Under the pieces are notes generated by a model, which was not told where the DNA came from, did not search any database, and saw nothing but the letters and a program-made list of their open reading frames with translations. A stretch of DNA of 64,000 nt from Bacillus sp. ZZV12-4809 (GTDB taxonomy: Bacteria; Bacillota; Bacilli; Bacillales; Cytobacillaceae). The stretch covers positions 62,001-126,000 of the forward strand of contig NZ_VCRN01000005.1 in assembly GCF_009849585.1 (NCBI RefSeq), written 5' to 3'. Both the position numbers and the translations under genes were made by a program. Below are positions 1 through 7,498 of this stretch, piece by piece; the stretch's first letter is position 1; each line of letters begins with the position of its first letter.

Positions 1-893
1 TCTGTTTGCCTTACAGCGTTAAGAGAGCCATACAGCAATGTTACAAGTCCGGCAATGCTTACAAGCCAAAACCACTCTGCAGTGCCTCCAAAAATCGGCG
101 TCATACGCGCCACTAAATATATCCCAGCTTTAACCATTGTCGCTGAGTGCAGATAAGCACTAATTGGCGTTGGAGCTTCCATTGCATCTGGAAGCCAAAT
201 GCTGAATGGGAATTGTGCAGATTTTGTAAACGCCCCAATGAGAAGAAGAATCATGGCAGGCAAAAATAAGGAATGCTCATATATAGATTCAGTTTGATTA
301 ATTATTTCACGAATGCTAAATGTTTCTGTCATCATTGACAGCATGATAAATCCGGCAAGCATGGCAAGTCCGCCAAAAATCGTGATATTCATTGATTTCT
401 GTGCCCCATAACGAGATTTTTCCCTTTGATACCAATAAGCAATCAGTAAGAAAGACGAGATGCTTGTCAATTCCCAAAAAACATATAAAACAAGAATATT
501 ATCAGAGAAAACCAAACCAAGCATAGCTCCCATGAATAACAGTAAATAGACATAGAAATTGTGCAGTGATTCTTTCAGCTTTGACATGTAATATATGGAA
601 TACAGCACAACCAAAGCTCCGATGCCTGTAATAAGCAATCCAAAGACTAAGCCTAATCCATCAATATATGTTGTGTAATTTATTCCATACGATGGGATCC
701 AGGGTACAGAAATAAAAACCGAATCTCCATTTGAAACAATTGGAATATACCTTAGCAAATACAGAAAAATGACTGATGGCACTACTAGCACAAACCAGCC
801 AGTATGTATGCGTGGTGTAACCATTCTATAAATTAACGGAACAAATATTGCAAATATAAATGGAACTAAAACCATTATGTGCAGCCAGGACAA
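1..893 (-). CDS. mrpA: Na+/H+ antiporter subunit A, MrpA (5' part, cut by window edge)
   Basis: The reading frame is open from a TTG at 893 to the window edge, giving about 297 residues. A GGGAGGGG ribosome site lies just upstream. The translation matches the N-terminal half of MrpA/MnhA, the large membrane subunit of the multi-subunit Mrp antiporter, which exports Na+ in exchange for H+ and supports alkali and salt tolerance. Visible family motifs include YIDGLGLVFGLLITGIG, VLYVFWELTSISSFLLI and FPFSIWLPDAMEAPTPISAY, the last holding the conserved proton-channel Glu and His region shared with NuoL/NdhF. NuoL-type complex I subunits are the alternative, but the N-terminus and the TGWF segment fit MrpA better. 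The remaining mrp genes should lie to the left of the window. Confidence 0.88.
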   Translation of the reverse strand, partial: MSWLHIMVLVPFIFAIFVPLIYRMVTPRIHTGWFVLVVPSVIFLYLLRYIPIVSNGDSVFISVPWIPSYGINYTTYIDGLGLVFGLLITGIGALVVLYSIYYMSKLKESLHNFYVYLLLFMGAMLGLVFSDNILVLYVFWELTSISSFLLIAYWYQREKSRYGAQKSMNITIFGGLAMLAGFIMLSMMTETFSIREIINQTESIYEHSLFLPAMILLLIGAFTKSAQFPFSIWLPDAMEAPTPISAYLHSATMVKAGIYLVARMTPIFGGTAEWFWLVSIAGLVTLLYGSLNAVRQT

Positions 894-1030
894 AACGATC
901 CCCTCCCTTTTTATGAATTTTCAGGTGACATTACTGTTTCAAACATAAGGGCATTTACTGTTCTTTTAAAGTATGCTTCCCAATATATCAAACCATTAAC
1001 TCTGAACTTGATTAATTTTCTTGAATGACA

Positions 1031-1059
1031 TTGACCTTTTAGGTTGCATAAGCTATAGT
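1031..1059 (+). promoter_or_regulatory. sigma-A promoter of the Usp-like gene
   Basis: TTGACC (1031-1036) and TATAGT (1054-1059) are separated by exactly 17 bases. The predicted start of transcription near 1066 leaves almost no leader for an ATG at 1077, which supports the GTG start at 1119. Confidence 0.7.
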
Positions 1060-1118
1060 CATACATAGTTTAAATTATGAAGACAAATATTTTCACATCT
1101 ATTCGAGGTGAGTTAACA

Positions 1119-1805
1119 GTGAAAAAACTAACAGGACGAATGGACGAAAGCATTCTTGTCTGTGTTTATTACGGCCCAAATGGTGAAAAGTTAATTCGCC
1201 GCGGATGCCAAATAGCCAGTATGCTGGATTGTCCTTTATATATATTGACCATTGATCCAAAACCTTTTGATGAAATGGATGCGGAGAAATCACATTACAT
1301 CACCAAATGGAAACAATTAGCCGATCACTATAGTGCTGATGCTTTCATTCTGAAGGATAATGAAAAGCGGCCGGTATCAAAAGTCATCACCGAAGTGGCA
1401 AGAGAAAAAGGCATTACACAAATAATTCTTGGCCAAACAGCTCAAAGCCGCTGGGAACAAATTGCCAAGGGGTCCATCATCAATGTACTTCTCCGGGAAA
1501 TCCCATTTGTGGATCTTCATATCATTTCTGTGTCCCGATATCTGAAAGATCAGGAGGGACAGTTTGAAAAAGGCGTTCGTGCTTACCTCGTTAAGGATGG
1601 AAGCAACTATCGTGTGACTTTCAAACATACGAAGGATGCTGAATATGAAGGAATTTTCTTTAAAGATCAGGGCACTGACTTTAATAATGGGGTTTTTAAA
1701 TTTATGAAAGACCAGAAGACACATCAAGTCATCGTAACTGAAGACATTATATCTGACTTAACTAATGTTGATTTAGATGACTCCTTGAATAATGATGATG
1801 AATAA
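1119..1805 (+). CDS. universal stress protein (UspA)-like protein, KdpD-sensor type
   Basis: This is one of the few plus-strand genes, diverging from mrpA. Residues of roughly the first 140 positions form a UspA-like fold: a beta strand ESILVCVYYG at the start, the segment DCPLYILTID, and a later GITQIILGQTAQSRW that matches the GxxxxLVxGxxxxSRW loop of KdpD-type Usp domains. The rest is a charged tail without a recognised domain. I chose the GTG at 1119 (228 residues) because GAGGTGA at 1105-1111 sits 7 bases upstream. A longer frame from ATG 1077 lacks a ribosome site and would start about 10 bases after the predicted transcript start. Its role is unknown; an ion-stress function beside the Mrp antiporter is only an inference. 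Confidence 0.8.
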   Translation: MKKLTGRMDESILVCVYYGPNGEKLIRRGCQIASMLDCPLYILTIDPKPFDEMDAEKSHYITKWKQLADHYSADAFILKDNEKRPVSKVITEVAREKGITQIILGQTAQSRWEQIAKGSIINVLLREIPFVDLHIISVSRYLKDQEGQFEKGVRAYLVKDGSNYRVTFKHTKDAEYEGIFFKDQGTDFNNGVFKFMKDQKTHQVIVTEDIISDLTNVDLDDSLNNDDE

Positions 1806-1815
1806 TGAAATAATT

Positions 1816-1848
1816 CCTCCTCTGCTGAAATGCGGAGGAGTTTTTTTA
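1816..1848 (+). terminator. rho-independent terminator after the Usp-like gene
   Basis: A CTCCTCTGC / GCGGAGGAG hairpin with one mismatch is followed by seven T residues, 11 bases after the stop codon. Confidence 0.8.
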
Positions 1849-1859
1849 TCCTTTCACTT

Positions 1860-2444
1860 CTAGAGATTAACGTCCACCTTTGTTAATTGCTTCTCGCCTC
1901 TCTCAATTCCCAGGTAGCGCATTGTTTCTGCTGATGAGTGGTGATTATATATGGACATAATGATCGAAATGGCAATACCTTTTCTGTAAGCATGATAACC
2001 AAACGTTTTACGGAGTGTATGTGTTCCGACTTTCCCTTGTATCCCTGCCTCCTTGGCAGCACTATTTATAATCCGATAAGCCTGCTGGCGGGTTATAGGC
2101 TGATTATTCTTCTTGGATTTGAAAAGAAAATCGCACTCAGTAAAATCATGCTGGGAAAAATATTTCCTTAATTCCTTTTTCACACTGTTATTTAAAAAAT
2201 ATACTTTCTGTTCATGGCTATTTTTTGGTTCAGCACCATGGTTTAAATCATCAATATAAATAAATTCCTTTATTTCTTTCCCATCTGAAACATCACTGAT
2301 TCTTAAAGAAAGCAGATCACTGACTCTAATGCCTGTATTTATTCCCAGCACAAACAGCAATAGGTCCCGCTGTGATTGTCTCCTTAAAATCTCTTTGATT
2401 TTATTAATACTTTTGATGTCCTTGATAGGATCAACATATTCCAC
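1860..2444 (-). CDS. short tyrosine recombinase (catalytic domain only)
   Basis: A 194-residue protein that is nearly all catalytic domain of the lambda-integrase/Xer family. The active-site residues are visible: Arg40 in NTGIRVSDLL, Lys74 as the probable beta-hairpin lysine, His142 and Arg145 in HTLRKTFGY, His168 in NHHSS, and Tyr177 in MRYLG. The N-terminal SAM-like core-binding domain of XerC/XerD (about 300 residues) is absent. Similar short recombinases exist in Bacillus and are not truncated debris. It starts at GTG 2444 with a GGAGGGA ribosome site 7 bases upstream. No flanking att-like direct repeats or mobile genes were seen, so its substrate is unknown. It could be a domesticated remnant or a dedicated resolvase. 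Confidence 0.88.
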   Translation of the reverse strand: MEYVDPIKDIKSINKIKEILRRQSQRDLLLFVLGINTGIRVSDLLSLRISDVSDGKEIKEFIYIDDLNHGAEPKNSHEQKVYFLNNSVKKELRKYFSQHDFTECDFLFKSKKNNQPITRQQAYRIINSAAKEAGIQGKVGTHTLRKTFGYHAYRKGIAISIIMSIYNHHSSAETMRYLGIERGEKQLTKVDVNL

Positions 2445-2531
2445 TAGATTCCCTCCTGCATCTAATGTTACTTAATTATATGCTATCAGAAACTATGTAA
2501 CATTACAAATAATACATATTCCTTTTGGCAC

Positions 2532-2568
2532 AAAAAAATATGCAAGAGGAGCACATCCCCTTGCATGT
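2532..2568 (-). terminator. terminator after bofC
   Basis: On the minus strand an ATGCAAGGGGA / TCCTCTTGCAT type hairpin (one mismatch) is followed by a run of T. It lies 10 bases after the bofC stop. Confidence 0.75.
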
Positions 2569-2577
2569 TTCACTGCT

Positions 2578-3126
2578 TTAATTCGCCTGCTTTTCACCGG
2601 CAGTATAGCTTTTAAAGGTTTCCAGAACTTCCACATATCGATCCTTTGAAACAATTGGTATTCCCTTTTTTAATTCTTCACATTTTGTGCTCTCTAATTT
2701 TCCTAAATCGATTTGAAAGAATGACTGAATAATATTCGTTTTTTGCGGCTTTCCATTGAAAATGGTCAGGGTTCCGTCTTCCGTGACACCGAAATACCCA
2801 TTTGCTTTTAATAACGGTGATATATCATCCATTTTCCTGCGGAATACCATATAATCTATATCCATATCAACAAGCTGCCATTGATCATATTTAGCCCAGA
2901 AATCTTCAAGAGACCATATGGTTTCCTTTATCATTTCCTGGCTTACTTCTCCATCCAGATACTCTCTCTCCAAGATGACCTCAAGCTTAAGCGGACCTTC
3001 GATTTGTTCAGCTGCCATAGCATAATGAGAAGTGCCGCCAACAGATAAAAAATTAAATGCGTCCGTGTAGAAGAAGAGATAAAAGGAAGCAGATCCTGCT
3101 ATTAGCAAGCCCCATATGGTTCTCAT
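2578..3126 (-). CDS. bofC: BofC, forespore-exported regulator of pro-sigma-K processing
   Basis: This 182-residue protein matches BofC (bypass of forespore). It begins with a hydrophobic N-terminal segment (about residues 5-25) used for export from the forespore into the intermembrane space. Diagnostic stretches are VILEREYLDGEVS, TIWSLEDFWAKYD, and IIQSFFQIDLGKLES. In B. subtilis BofC restrains the SpoIVB signalling protease and so delays SpoIVFB activation and pro-sigma-K cleavage. Its target complex, SpoIVFA-SpoIVFB, is encoded about 17 kb away in the same window. The ATG at 3126 has GGGGTGA upstream. It follows a spore lipoprotein gene but is separated from it by a terminator, so it is probably transcribed alone, under sigma-G by analogy. 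Confidence 0.93.
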   Translation of the reverse strand: MRTIWGLLIAGSASFYLFFYTDAFNFLSVGGTSHYAMAAEQIEGPLKLEVILEREYLDGEVSQEMIKETIWSLEDFWAKYDQWQLVDMDIDYMVFRRKMDDISPLLKANGYFGVTEDGTLTIFNGKPQKTNIIQSFFQIDLGKLESTKCEELKKGIPIVSKDRYVEVLETFKSYTAGEKQAN

Positions 3127-3245
3127 GATCGATCACCCCGATTAAATAGTAACTTCTTCACTGTCTGCCTGATCCTGTATTTCCCAGATCTTTATGTTTA
3201 GTGTGGCCAAAATTTTCATGTTTATCCTGAAATAATTTAATATGT

Positions 3246-3277
3246 AAAAGGGGCAAAGCCCAGATGCTTTGCCCCTA
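3246..3277 (-). terminator. terminator after the spore lipoprotein gene
   Basis: A perfect 10-base stem, GGGGCAAAGC / GCTTTGCCCC, with a short loop and a TTTTAC tail on the minus strand. Confidence 0.85.
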
Positions 3278-3294
3278 TCGCTAATCTGTTGATT

Positions 3295-4032
3295 TTACCT
3301 GCCAAATAAGCTTTTCAAATCCCAATCAATTTGCTCTCTTGGGCCGCCATCACGAAGATTGTTATCAATGTTTCTTAACCGGCTGAATGTTCCTTCGTCT
3401 GTTACCACCTTCGCAGATCTTCCCCGCAGATATGGCTCGACAGCTTTATGAATCGCTTCTTTTGTTTGTTCTTCCTTATCGTAATCAGTCAGATCTACAG
3501 CAATCAAAACATTGCTGCCATAGGTAACAGATCTGACGTCCTCAACATTTGGAACAGCTGCTGCAATGTCACCGATTTTTTCAGCAAGCTCGCCTTCATA
3601 AGCCTGATAATAGGAATTTTTAGCTTGCCGTGTATTGTCATCGAGATGACCATGGTAATTTGCATCGCTATGGCTAAAACGATTATCTTTCCTAAAAAAG
3701 CTTAGATCTCTGTCTGCCATAGGAACAGTAGGGTTTCCGGTGTTTTCATCCCGGACTCTCCGTGCATTATTGTCCACATGGTTACGGCGGGTATTTTCCC
3801 CCTCGGCTCCGAGCGTATGATCCATCATTTCTGTCAGAGGCCCATCATTATCGGTACCATCTTCCACCCGGACATTTCCACCGCGATTTTCGTGATTTTC
3901 ATTCGAGTAATATCCCATGGGCTGACCCATCTCATTGTTTCGATCAACAGCTGCATCTTCATTCGTACCGCAGCCTGTCAATCCCATTGATAAGATAGCA
4001 GCCACCGGCACTATAAGCAGTTTCTTGTGCAA
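3295..4032 (-). CDS. YhcN/YlaJ-family sporulation lipoprotein
   Basis: From the TTG at 4032 the product is 245 residues. It has a lipoprotein signal: positive HKK, a hydrophobic run, and the lipobox LTGC, so the mature protein would be anchored by the Cys. The middle is Asn/Asp/Arg-rich and low-complexity. The C-terminal part (from about residue 140) is the YhcN/YlaJ domain, with AYEGELAEKIGDIAAAVPNV and VLIAVDLTDYD typical of spore germination/cortex lipoproteins. I preferred TTG 4032 because GAGGGGG lies 8 bases upstream; a start at 4071 would put 13 residues before the signal peptide and has no ribosome site. The gene lies downstream of safA and its kinase-fold neighbour, consistent with a role in the spore. 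Confidence 0.87.
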   Translation of the reverse strand: MHKKLLIVPVAAILSMGLTGCGTNEDAAVDRNNEMGQPMGYYSNENHENRGGNVRVEDGTDNDGPLTEMMDHTLGAEGENTRRNHVDNNARRVRDENTGNPTVPMADRDLSFFRKDNRFSHSDANYHGHLDDNTRQAKNSYYQAYEGELAEKIGDIAAAVPNVEDVRSVTYGSNVLIAVDLTDYDKEEQTKEAIHKAVEPYLRGRSAKVVTDEGTFSRLRNIDNNLRDGGPREQIDWDLKSLFGR

Positions 4033-4145
4033 GCGAAAAACCCCCTCGCTAATATTACAAGCCCTGAGCATTTCTGCTCTTACTTAGCTTGTGAGCGAAA
4101 AGAGGCTTTCATTCTGTCCATTTACGTCCAATTTTGTATAGAGTA

Positions 4146-5138
4146 TTATTGGTTTGTCTCATTAACGGCCATTTTAAGTGCTTTAATAAAGCACTGTCTT
4201 TCAGCAAACTGTCCTACAGTTAAATCCAATACAGGACGGATTTTTACAGAATCAAGATACGATCTATCCCTTATTACACGGTTCCATTCCCTGAATATAT
4301 CTGTTGGATATGCCAATGCATGAAGAAAGCCTTTTTCTTCAAGACTGTATTTAAAGATTGGATATTCTTTCAATTCTTCAAATGACCAGTTCATAAAGGG
4401 AAGGATGCGATTTGCATACTGCAGATAATCGGAATGAGGAGACCCTATCGCGACGAGGTCAAAATCAAGCAAATATAAAGATTGATCTTTTGCTCTGAGA
4501 AAATTATGGTGTGCTACATCACCGTGCAGAATAACCTGCCTTCCCGACTGAAAAAGCCAGGCTTCTTCTTCAATGCCTCTTAAGGACCAATCTGCCCAGG
4601 CCAGTAACTCATTAATAATTTCTTTTTGGACAAAATACCTTACTACTGGGAGATTATTAAGAAAAAGGGTTGCTCTCTCTCTCCACTTGTCTGCCTGCCT
4701 ATAAGCTGGCACAACCGTTCGATAACGGCTGACGAGCTTCTCTGTTGTATCGTGAAACTTCTTCAGGAGTTCCAGCCCTTTTAACCGATCTGTTTTCAGG
4801 TAATAAGTAAAAACTTCCTTGGAAGGCGGCAAATACTCCATACAGCCGTAATAAGTCCTGTCAAAAAACAAAGGCGGTTCCTTGGCAACTTCATAAAAAA
4901 TATAGGTCTTTGAGAATCCTTCCTTCATTAATGAAGATGTGAATGCTTCCTGGAGTTTTAGACGGTGATAGGATGAAAACCCTTTTAATATATAGGATCT
5001 TTGCTGTGTTCTTAGAAAATAGACCTTCTTTCGAATGGGCTTTAATTCTTCAATTTTAAATGGCAGCTGATCGTGCAAATAGGAGAGGAGACGATTTTGT
5101 ACTAAATCGTCTCCTGCATTATTAACCGTCGTATTCAC
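4146..5138 (-). CDS. CotS/YutH-type kinase-fold (APH family) protein linked to safA
   Basis: About 330 residues with the aminoglycoside/choline-phosphotransferase fold. The catalytic loop HGDVAHHNF keeps the Brenner-type HGDxxxxN motif, and the metal-binding DFD follows in YLLDFDLVAIGSP, so the active site looks intact. An N-terminal lobe with a YILKGF strand fits the ATP-lysine position. Relatives in Bacillus (CotS, CotI, YutH, YsxE) are spore coat-associated. It is encoded directly after safA. The start is uncertain: the GTG at 5138 overlaps the safA stop by 17 bases and has only a weak GAAAG upstream; the open frame continues further up inside safA, but that part is safA in another frame. 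Translational coupling to safA is likely. The substrate is unknown. Confidence 0.82.
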   Translation of the reverse strand: MNTTVNNAGDDLVQNRLLSYLHDQLPFKIEELKPIRKKVYFLRTQQRSYILKGFSSYHRLKLQEAFTSSLMKEGFSKTYIFYEVAKEPPLFFDRTYYGCMEYLPPSKEVFTYYLKTDRLKGLELLKKFHDTTEKLVSRYRTVVPAYRQADKWRERATLFLNNLPVVRYFVQKEIINELLAWADWSLRGIEEEAWLFQSGRQVILHGDVAHHNFLRAKDQSLYLLDFDLVAIGSPHSDYLQYANRILPFMNWSFEELKEYPIFKYSLEEKGFLHALAYPTDIFREWNRVIRDRSYLDSVKIRPVLDLTVGQFAERQCFIKALKMAVNETNQ

Positions 5139-7074
5139 TGCTTTCGTCTGTGTTTCTTGGCATTCCAAATGCCTCTCCGCCCATTGGGCCAAAGCCTTGA
5201 CCGAAGCCTGGTCCCGGTCCATAGCCAAATCCTGGGCCATATCCTGGTTCGAAACCTCTAGGAGCATATTGCGGCCCTCCACAGCCGCAATCATTGGAAG
5301 CTCCCATCACCGAGCCAGGCATCAATGGCTTTTGAGATTCCATTCCCTGTACCTGTGGCATTTGATGCGGCATTTGCATGCCCATGTCTTCCGCTCCCAT
5401 TACACCTGGCGGCATCTGCGGCATCATTGCTCCCTGCACCTGTGGCATCTGATGCGGCATTTGAGGCATCATTGCTCCCTGCACCTGTGGCATTTGGTGC
5501 GGCATCTGTGGCATCATTGCTCCCTGCACCTGCGGCATTTGATGCGGCATCTGCGGCATCATCGCTCCCTGCACCTGCGGCATTTGATGCGGCATTTGAG
5601 GCATCATTGCTCCCTGCACCTGCGGCATTTGATGCGGCATTTGAGGCATCATTGCTCCCTGCACCTGCGGCATTTGATGCGGCATTTGAGGCATCATTGC
5701 CCCCTGCACCTGTGGCATTTGGTGCGGCATCTGCTGCCCCATATCTTCCGCTCCCATCACACCCGATGGCATTTGAGACATTGGCATAAACGGTGAAGAT
5801 TCATCATAATCCGGACTTTCTACTCCAGCCATATGAGGCATCTGTGGCATCATTGCCCCCTGCACCTGTGGCATTTGGTGCGGCATCTGCATGCCCATGT
5901 CTTCCGCTCCCATCACACCTGATGGCATTTGGTGCGGCATTTGAGGCATCATTGCCCCCTGGACCTGCGGCATTTGGTGCGGCATCTGTGGCATCATTGC
6001 CCCCTGGACCTGCGGCATTTGGTGCGGCATCTGCATGCCCATGTCCTCCGCTCCCATCACACCTGATGGCATTTGGTGCGGCATCTGTGGCATCATTGCC
6101 CCCTGGACCTGCGGCATTTGGTGCGGCATCTGCATGCCCATGTCTTCCGCTCCCATCACACCTGATGGCATTTGGTGCGGCATTTGAGGCATCATTGCCC
6201 CCTGGACCTGGGGCATTTGGTGCGGCATCTGTGGCATCATTGCTCCCTGTACTTGAGGGAATGGCATTTGCGGGTAACATGGATTATAAGGAAACATCGG
6301 CTGATATTGACCTCCTTGTTGTTGTGGGTAAAATGGTGATTCGCTTTCCGGCGATTCAGGACTTTCCTGATACGGCTTTACCTGCGGAAGGATATTAACT
6401 GGTTTGGGCGGGAGCTGGGGCTGCGGCTTAGATTCTGAGATTGGCAATGGTTTTTGCTGTGGTTTAGTTTCTGCAGGCTTAACTGGTTTTTCCTTTGCTT
6501 TTACCTCTTTTGCGGGCAGAGGCTTCTGCTGCGGTTTTACCTCTTTTGCCGGCAGCGGCTTTTGCTGCGGTGCCGGCTGCTGAATATTCATCATATAATA
6601 ATTATTTATATCAATTTCCGGCATAATCGGCTTTGGCATTTTTGGTGTAAAGGGTTTTTTGGGAACTTCCTTAGGTGCTTCTGCTTTTGGCGCAGCTTTA
6701 GGCACTTCTTTTGGAGTTTCAACCTTTGGTGCTGTTACTTTTGGCATTTCCTTTTTTGGTGCTTCTTTTACCGGCTTCTCCTTGGGTGCTTCCGTTTTCG
6801 GCATGGTAATAGGTTTCTCTTTGGCAAAAGGCTGTTCTGCTTTTGGCATTTCTTTTTTGGCACCCAAATTTATTTTTGCTTCCGGTTTTCCTCCAATAGG
6901 AGCTTCTTTTTTTATAGAGCCTCCACTTGCAGGAACTTTTATTTTCATACCGGGCATAATCATATCAGGGTTGCTGAGCTGTGTATTCATCTTTTTCAGC
7001 TCTTCAAAATTCACGCCGTACTTTTTGGCAATCTTCCAAAGAGTATCCCCTTTCTGTACGATATGGATTTTCAC
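5122..7074 (-). CDS. safA: SafA, LysM spore coat morphogenetic protein with expanded repeats
   Basis: The 650-residue product starts with a LysM domain (about residues 1-48, VQKGDTLWKIAKKYGV to GMKIKVP). A Lys/Pro/Glu-rich region (about 55-245) follows, then a long Met/Pro/Gln repeat region, then a Gly/Tyr/Phe-rich C-terminus (GPGFGYGPGPGFGQG). This is the SafA plan: LysM binds cortex peptidoglycan and the N-terminal region docks on SpoVID to build the inner coat. B. subtilis SafA is about 387 residues, so this one is much longer because of the repeats. I chose GTG 7074 because AGGAGGG lies upstream and LysM then begins at residue 3; an open extension to 7179 is not plausible protein. The neighbouring nad genes match the B. 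subtilis order. Confidence 0.93.
   Translation of the reverse strand: MKIHIVQKGDTLWKIAKKYGVNFEELKKMNTQLSNPDMIMPGMKIKVPASGGSIKKEAPIGGKPEAKINLGAKKEMPKAEQPFAKEKPITMPKTEAPKEKPVKEAPKKEMPKVTAPKVETPKEVPKAAPKAEAPKEVPKKPFTPKMPKPIMPEIDINNYYMMNIQQPAPQQKPLPAKEVKPQQKPLPAKEVKAKEKPVKPAETKPQQKPLPISESKPQPQLPPKPVNILPQVKPYQESPESPESESPFYPQQQGGQYQPMFPYNPCYPQMPFPQVQGAMMPQMPHQMPQVQGAMMPQMPHQMPSGVMGAEDMGMQMPHQMPQVQGAMMPQMPHQMPSGVMGAEDMGMQMPHQMPQVQGAMMPQMPHQMPQVQGAMMPQMPHQMPSGVMGAEDMGMQMPHQMPQVQGAMMPQMPHMAGVESPDYDESSPFMPMSQMPSGVMGAEDMGQQMPHQMPQVQGAMMPQMPHQMPQVQGAMMPQMPHQMPQVQGAMMPQMPHQMPQVQGAMMPQMPHQMPQVQGAMMPQMPHQMPQVQGAMMPQMPHQMPQVQGAMMPQMPPGVMGAEDMGMQMPHQMPQVQGMESQKPLMPGSVMGASNDCGCGGPQYAPRGFEPGYGPGFGYGPGPGFGQGFGPMGGEAFGMPRNTDESSEYDG
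5341..6258 (-). repeat. in-frame 45-base tandem repeats in safA
   Basis: The main unit encodes QMPQVQGAMMPQMPH (15 residues, 45 bases). The core QVQGAMMPQMP occurs 13 times, seven of them in uninterrupted tandem at about 5410-5730. A second module, GVMGAEDMG, is interspersed five times. The units are almost identical at nucleotide level, with scattered synonymous changes, and all lengths are multiples of three, so copy-number change keeps the frame. Confidence 0.95.
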
Positions 7075-7141
7075 TCTGAATTCCCTCCTATGCATAAGGT
7101 GATGCTTACATCTGTGATGGATGGTTGAGGTCCACACGATG

Positions 7142-7188
7142 GGGCACACAGAAACCTGCCGCAGATGCGGCTTTCTCATTCTGTGCCC
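7142..7188 (-). other. imperfect hairpin in the safA leader
   Basis: GGGCACAGAA pairs with TTCTGTGTGCCC (two-base bulge), enclosing a perfect GCCGCA/TGCGGC inner stem. No T-run follows, so it is not a terminator. It lies 68 bases upstream of the safA start. Confidence 0.5.
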
Positions 7189-7200
7189 TATTCAGCATTT

Positions 7201-7246
7201 ACGGGCATTTCATCCATTTATGTGAAAGGTGCAGATTAGTGCCCGT
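7201..7246 (-). other. second stem-loop upstream of safA
   Basis: ACGGGCA (7201-7207) and TGCCCGT (7240-7246) form a perfect 7-base stem with a 32-base loop. Together with the hairpin at 7142-7188 it would give the safA transcript a structured leader. The rest of the 7075-7498 gap contains a possible sigma-E -10 (reverse of 7267-7274, CATACACT) without a convincing -35, and the nad terminator. Confidence 0.4.
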
Positions 7247-7383
7247 TAATCTCGATGAGTCCATATAGTGTATGAAGAATTGGGCAAATTGCTAACAATC
7301 TACACAAAAAGATATGCTTTTTTTCCCGGAATTATGATTCATCGTTACTCTCTTTACCCTTACCCGCAATGGCCAGTTAAGCA

Positions 7384-7420
7384 AAAAAAAATCCTCCTGG
7401 CGGGGAGAATTTTTTTATTA
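7384..7420 (-). terminator. terminator of the nadBCA operon
   Basis: On the minus strand a TTCTCC / GGAGGA stem is followed by nine T. A-rich flanks on both sides would let it work in both directions. It lies about 80 bases after the nadA stop. Confidence 0.65.
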
Positions 7421-7498
7421 GATATATGTTCCGCAGAATATGCTTAACACTGTAAGCTAGGTTCCAATGTTAGCGGACAGGGGACTTTTTTACCGCAT

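Noticed and set aside
5410-5730. Possible CRISPR array (regular 45-base repeats)
   Set aside because: The units are directly joined without unique spacers and are in frame with SafA protein repeats.
5197-6398. Long plus-strand and second minus-strand open frames across the safA repeats (up to 201 residues)
   Set aside because: They arise because the 45-base repeat has no stops in other frames. Their products are low-complexity Ala/Pro or His/Leu repeats, with no ribosome site.
6454-7128. 224-residue plus-strand frame opposite the safA Lys/Pro-rich region
   Set aside because: Phe/Leu/Trp/Arg-rich antisense of Lys/Pro/Glu codons in safA; no ribosome site.
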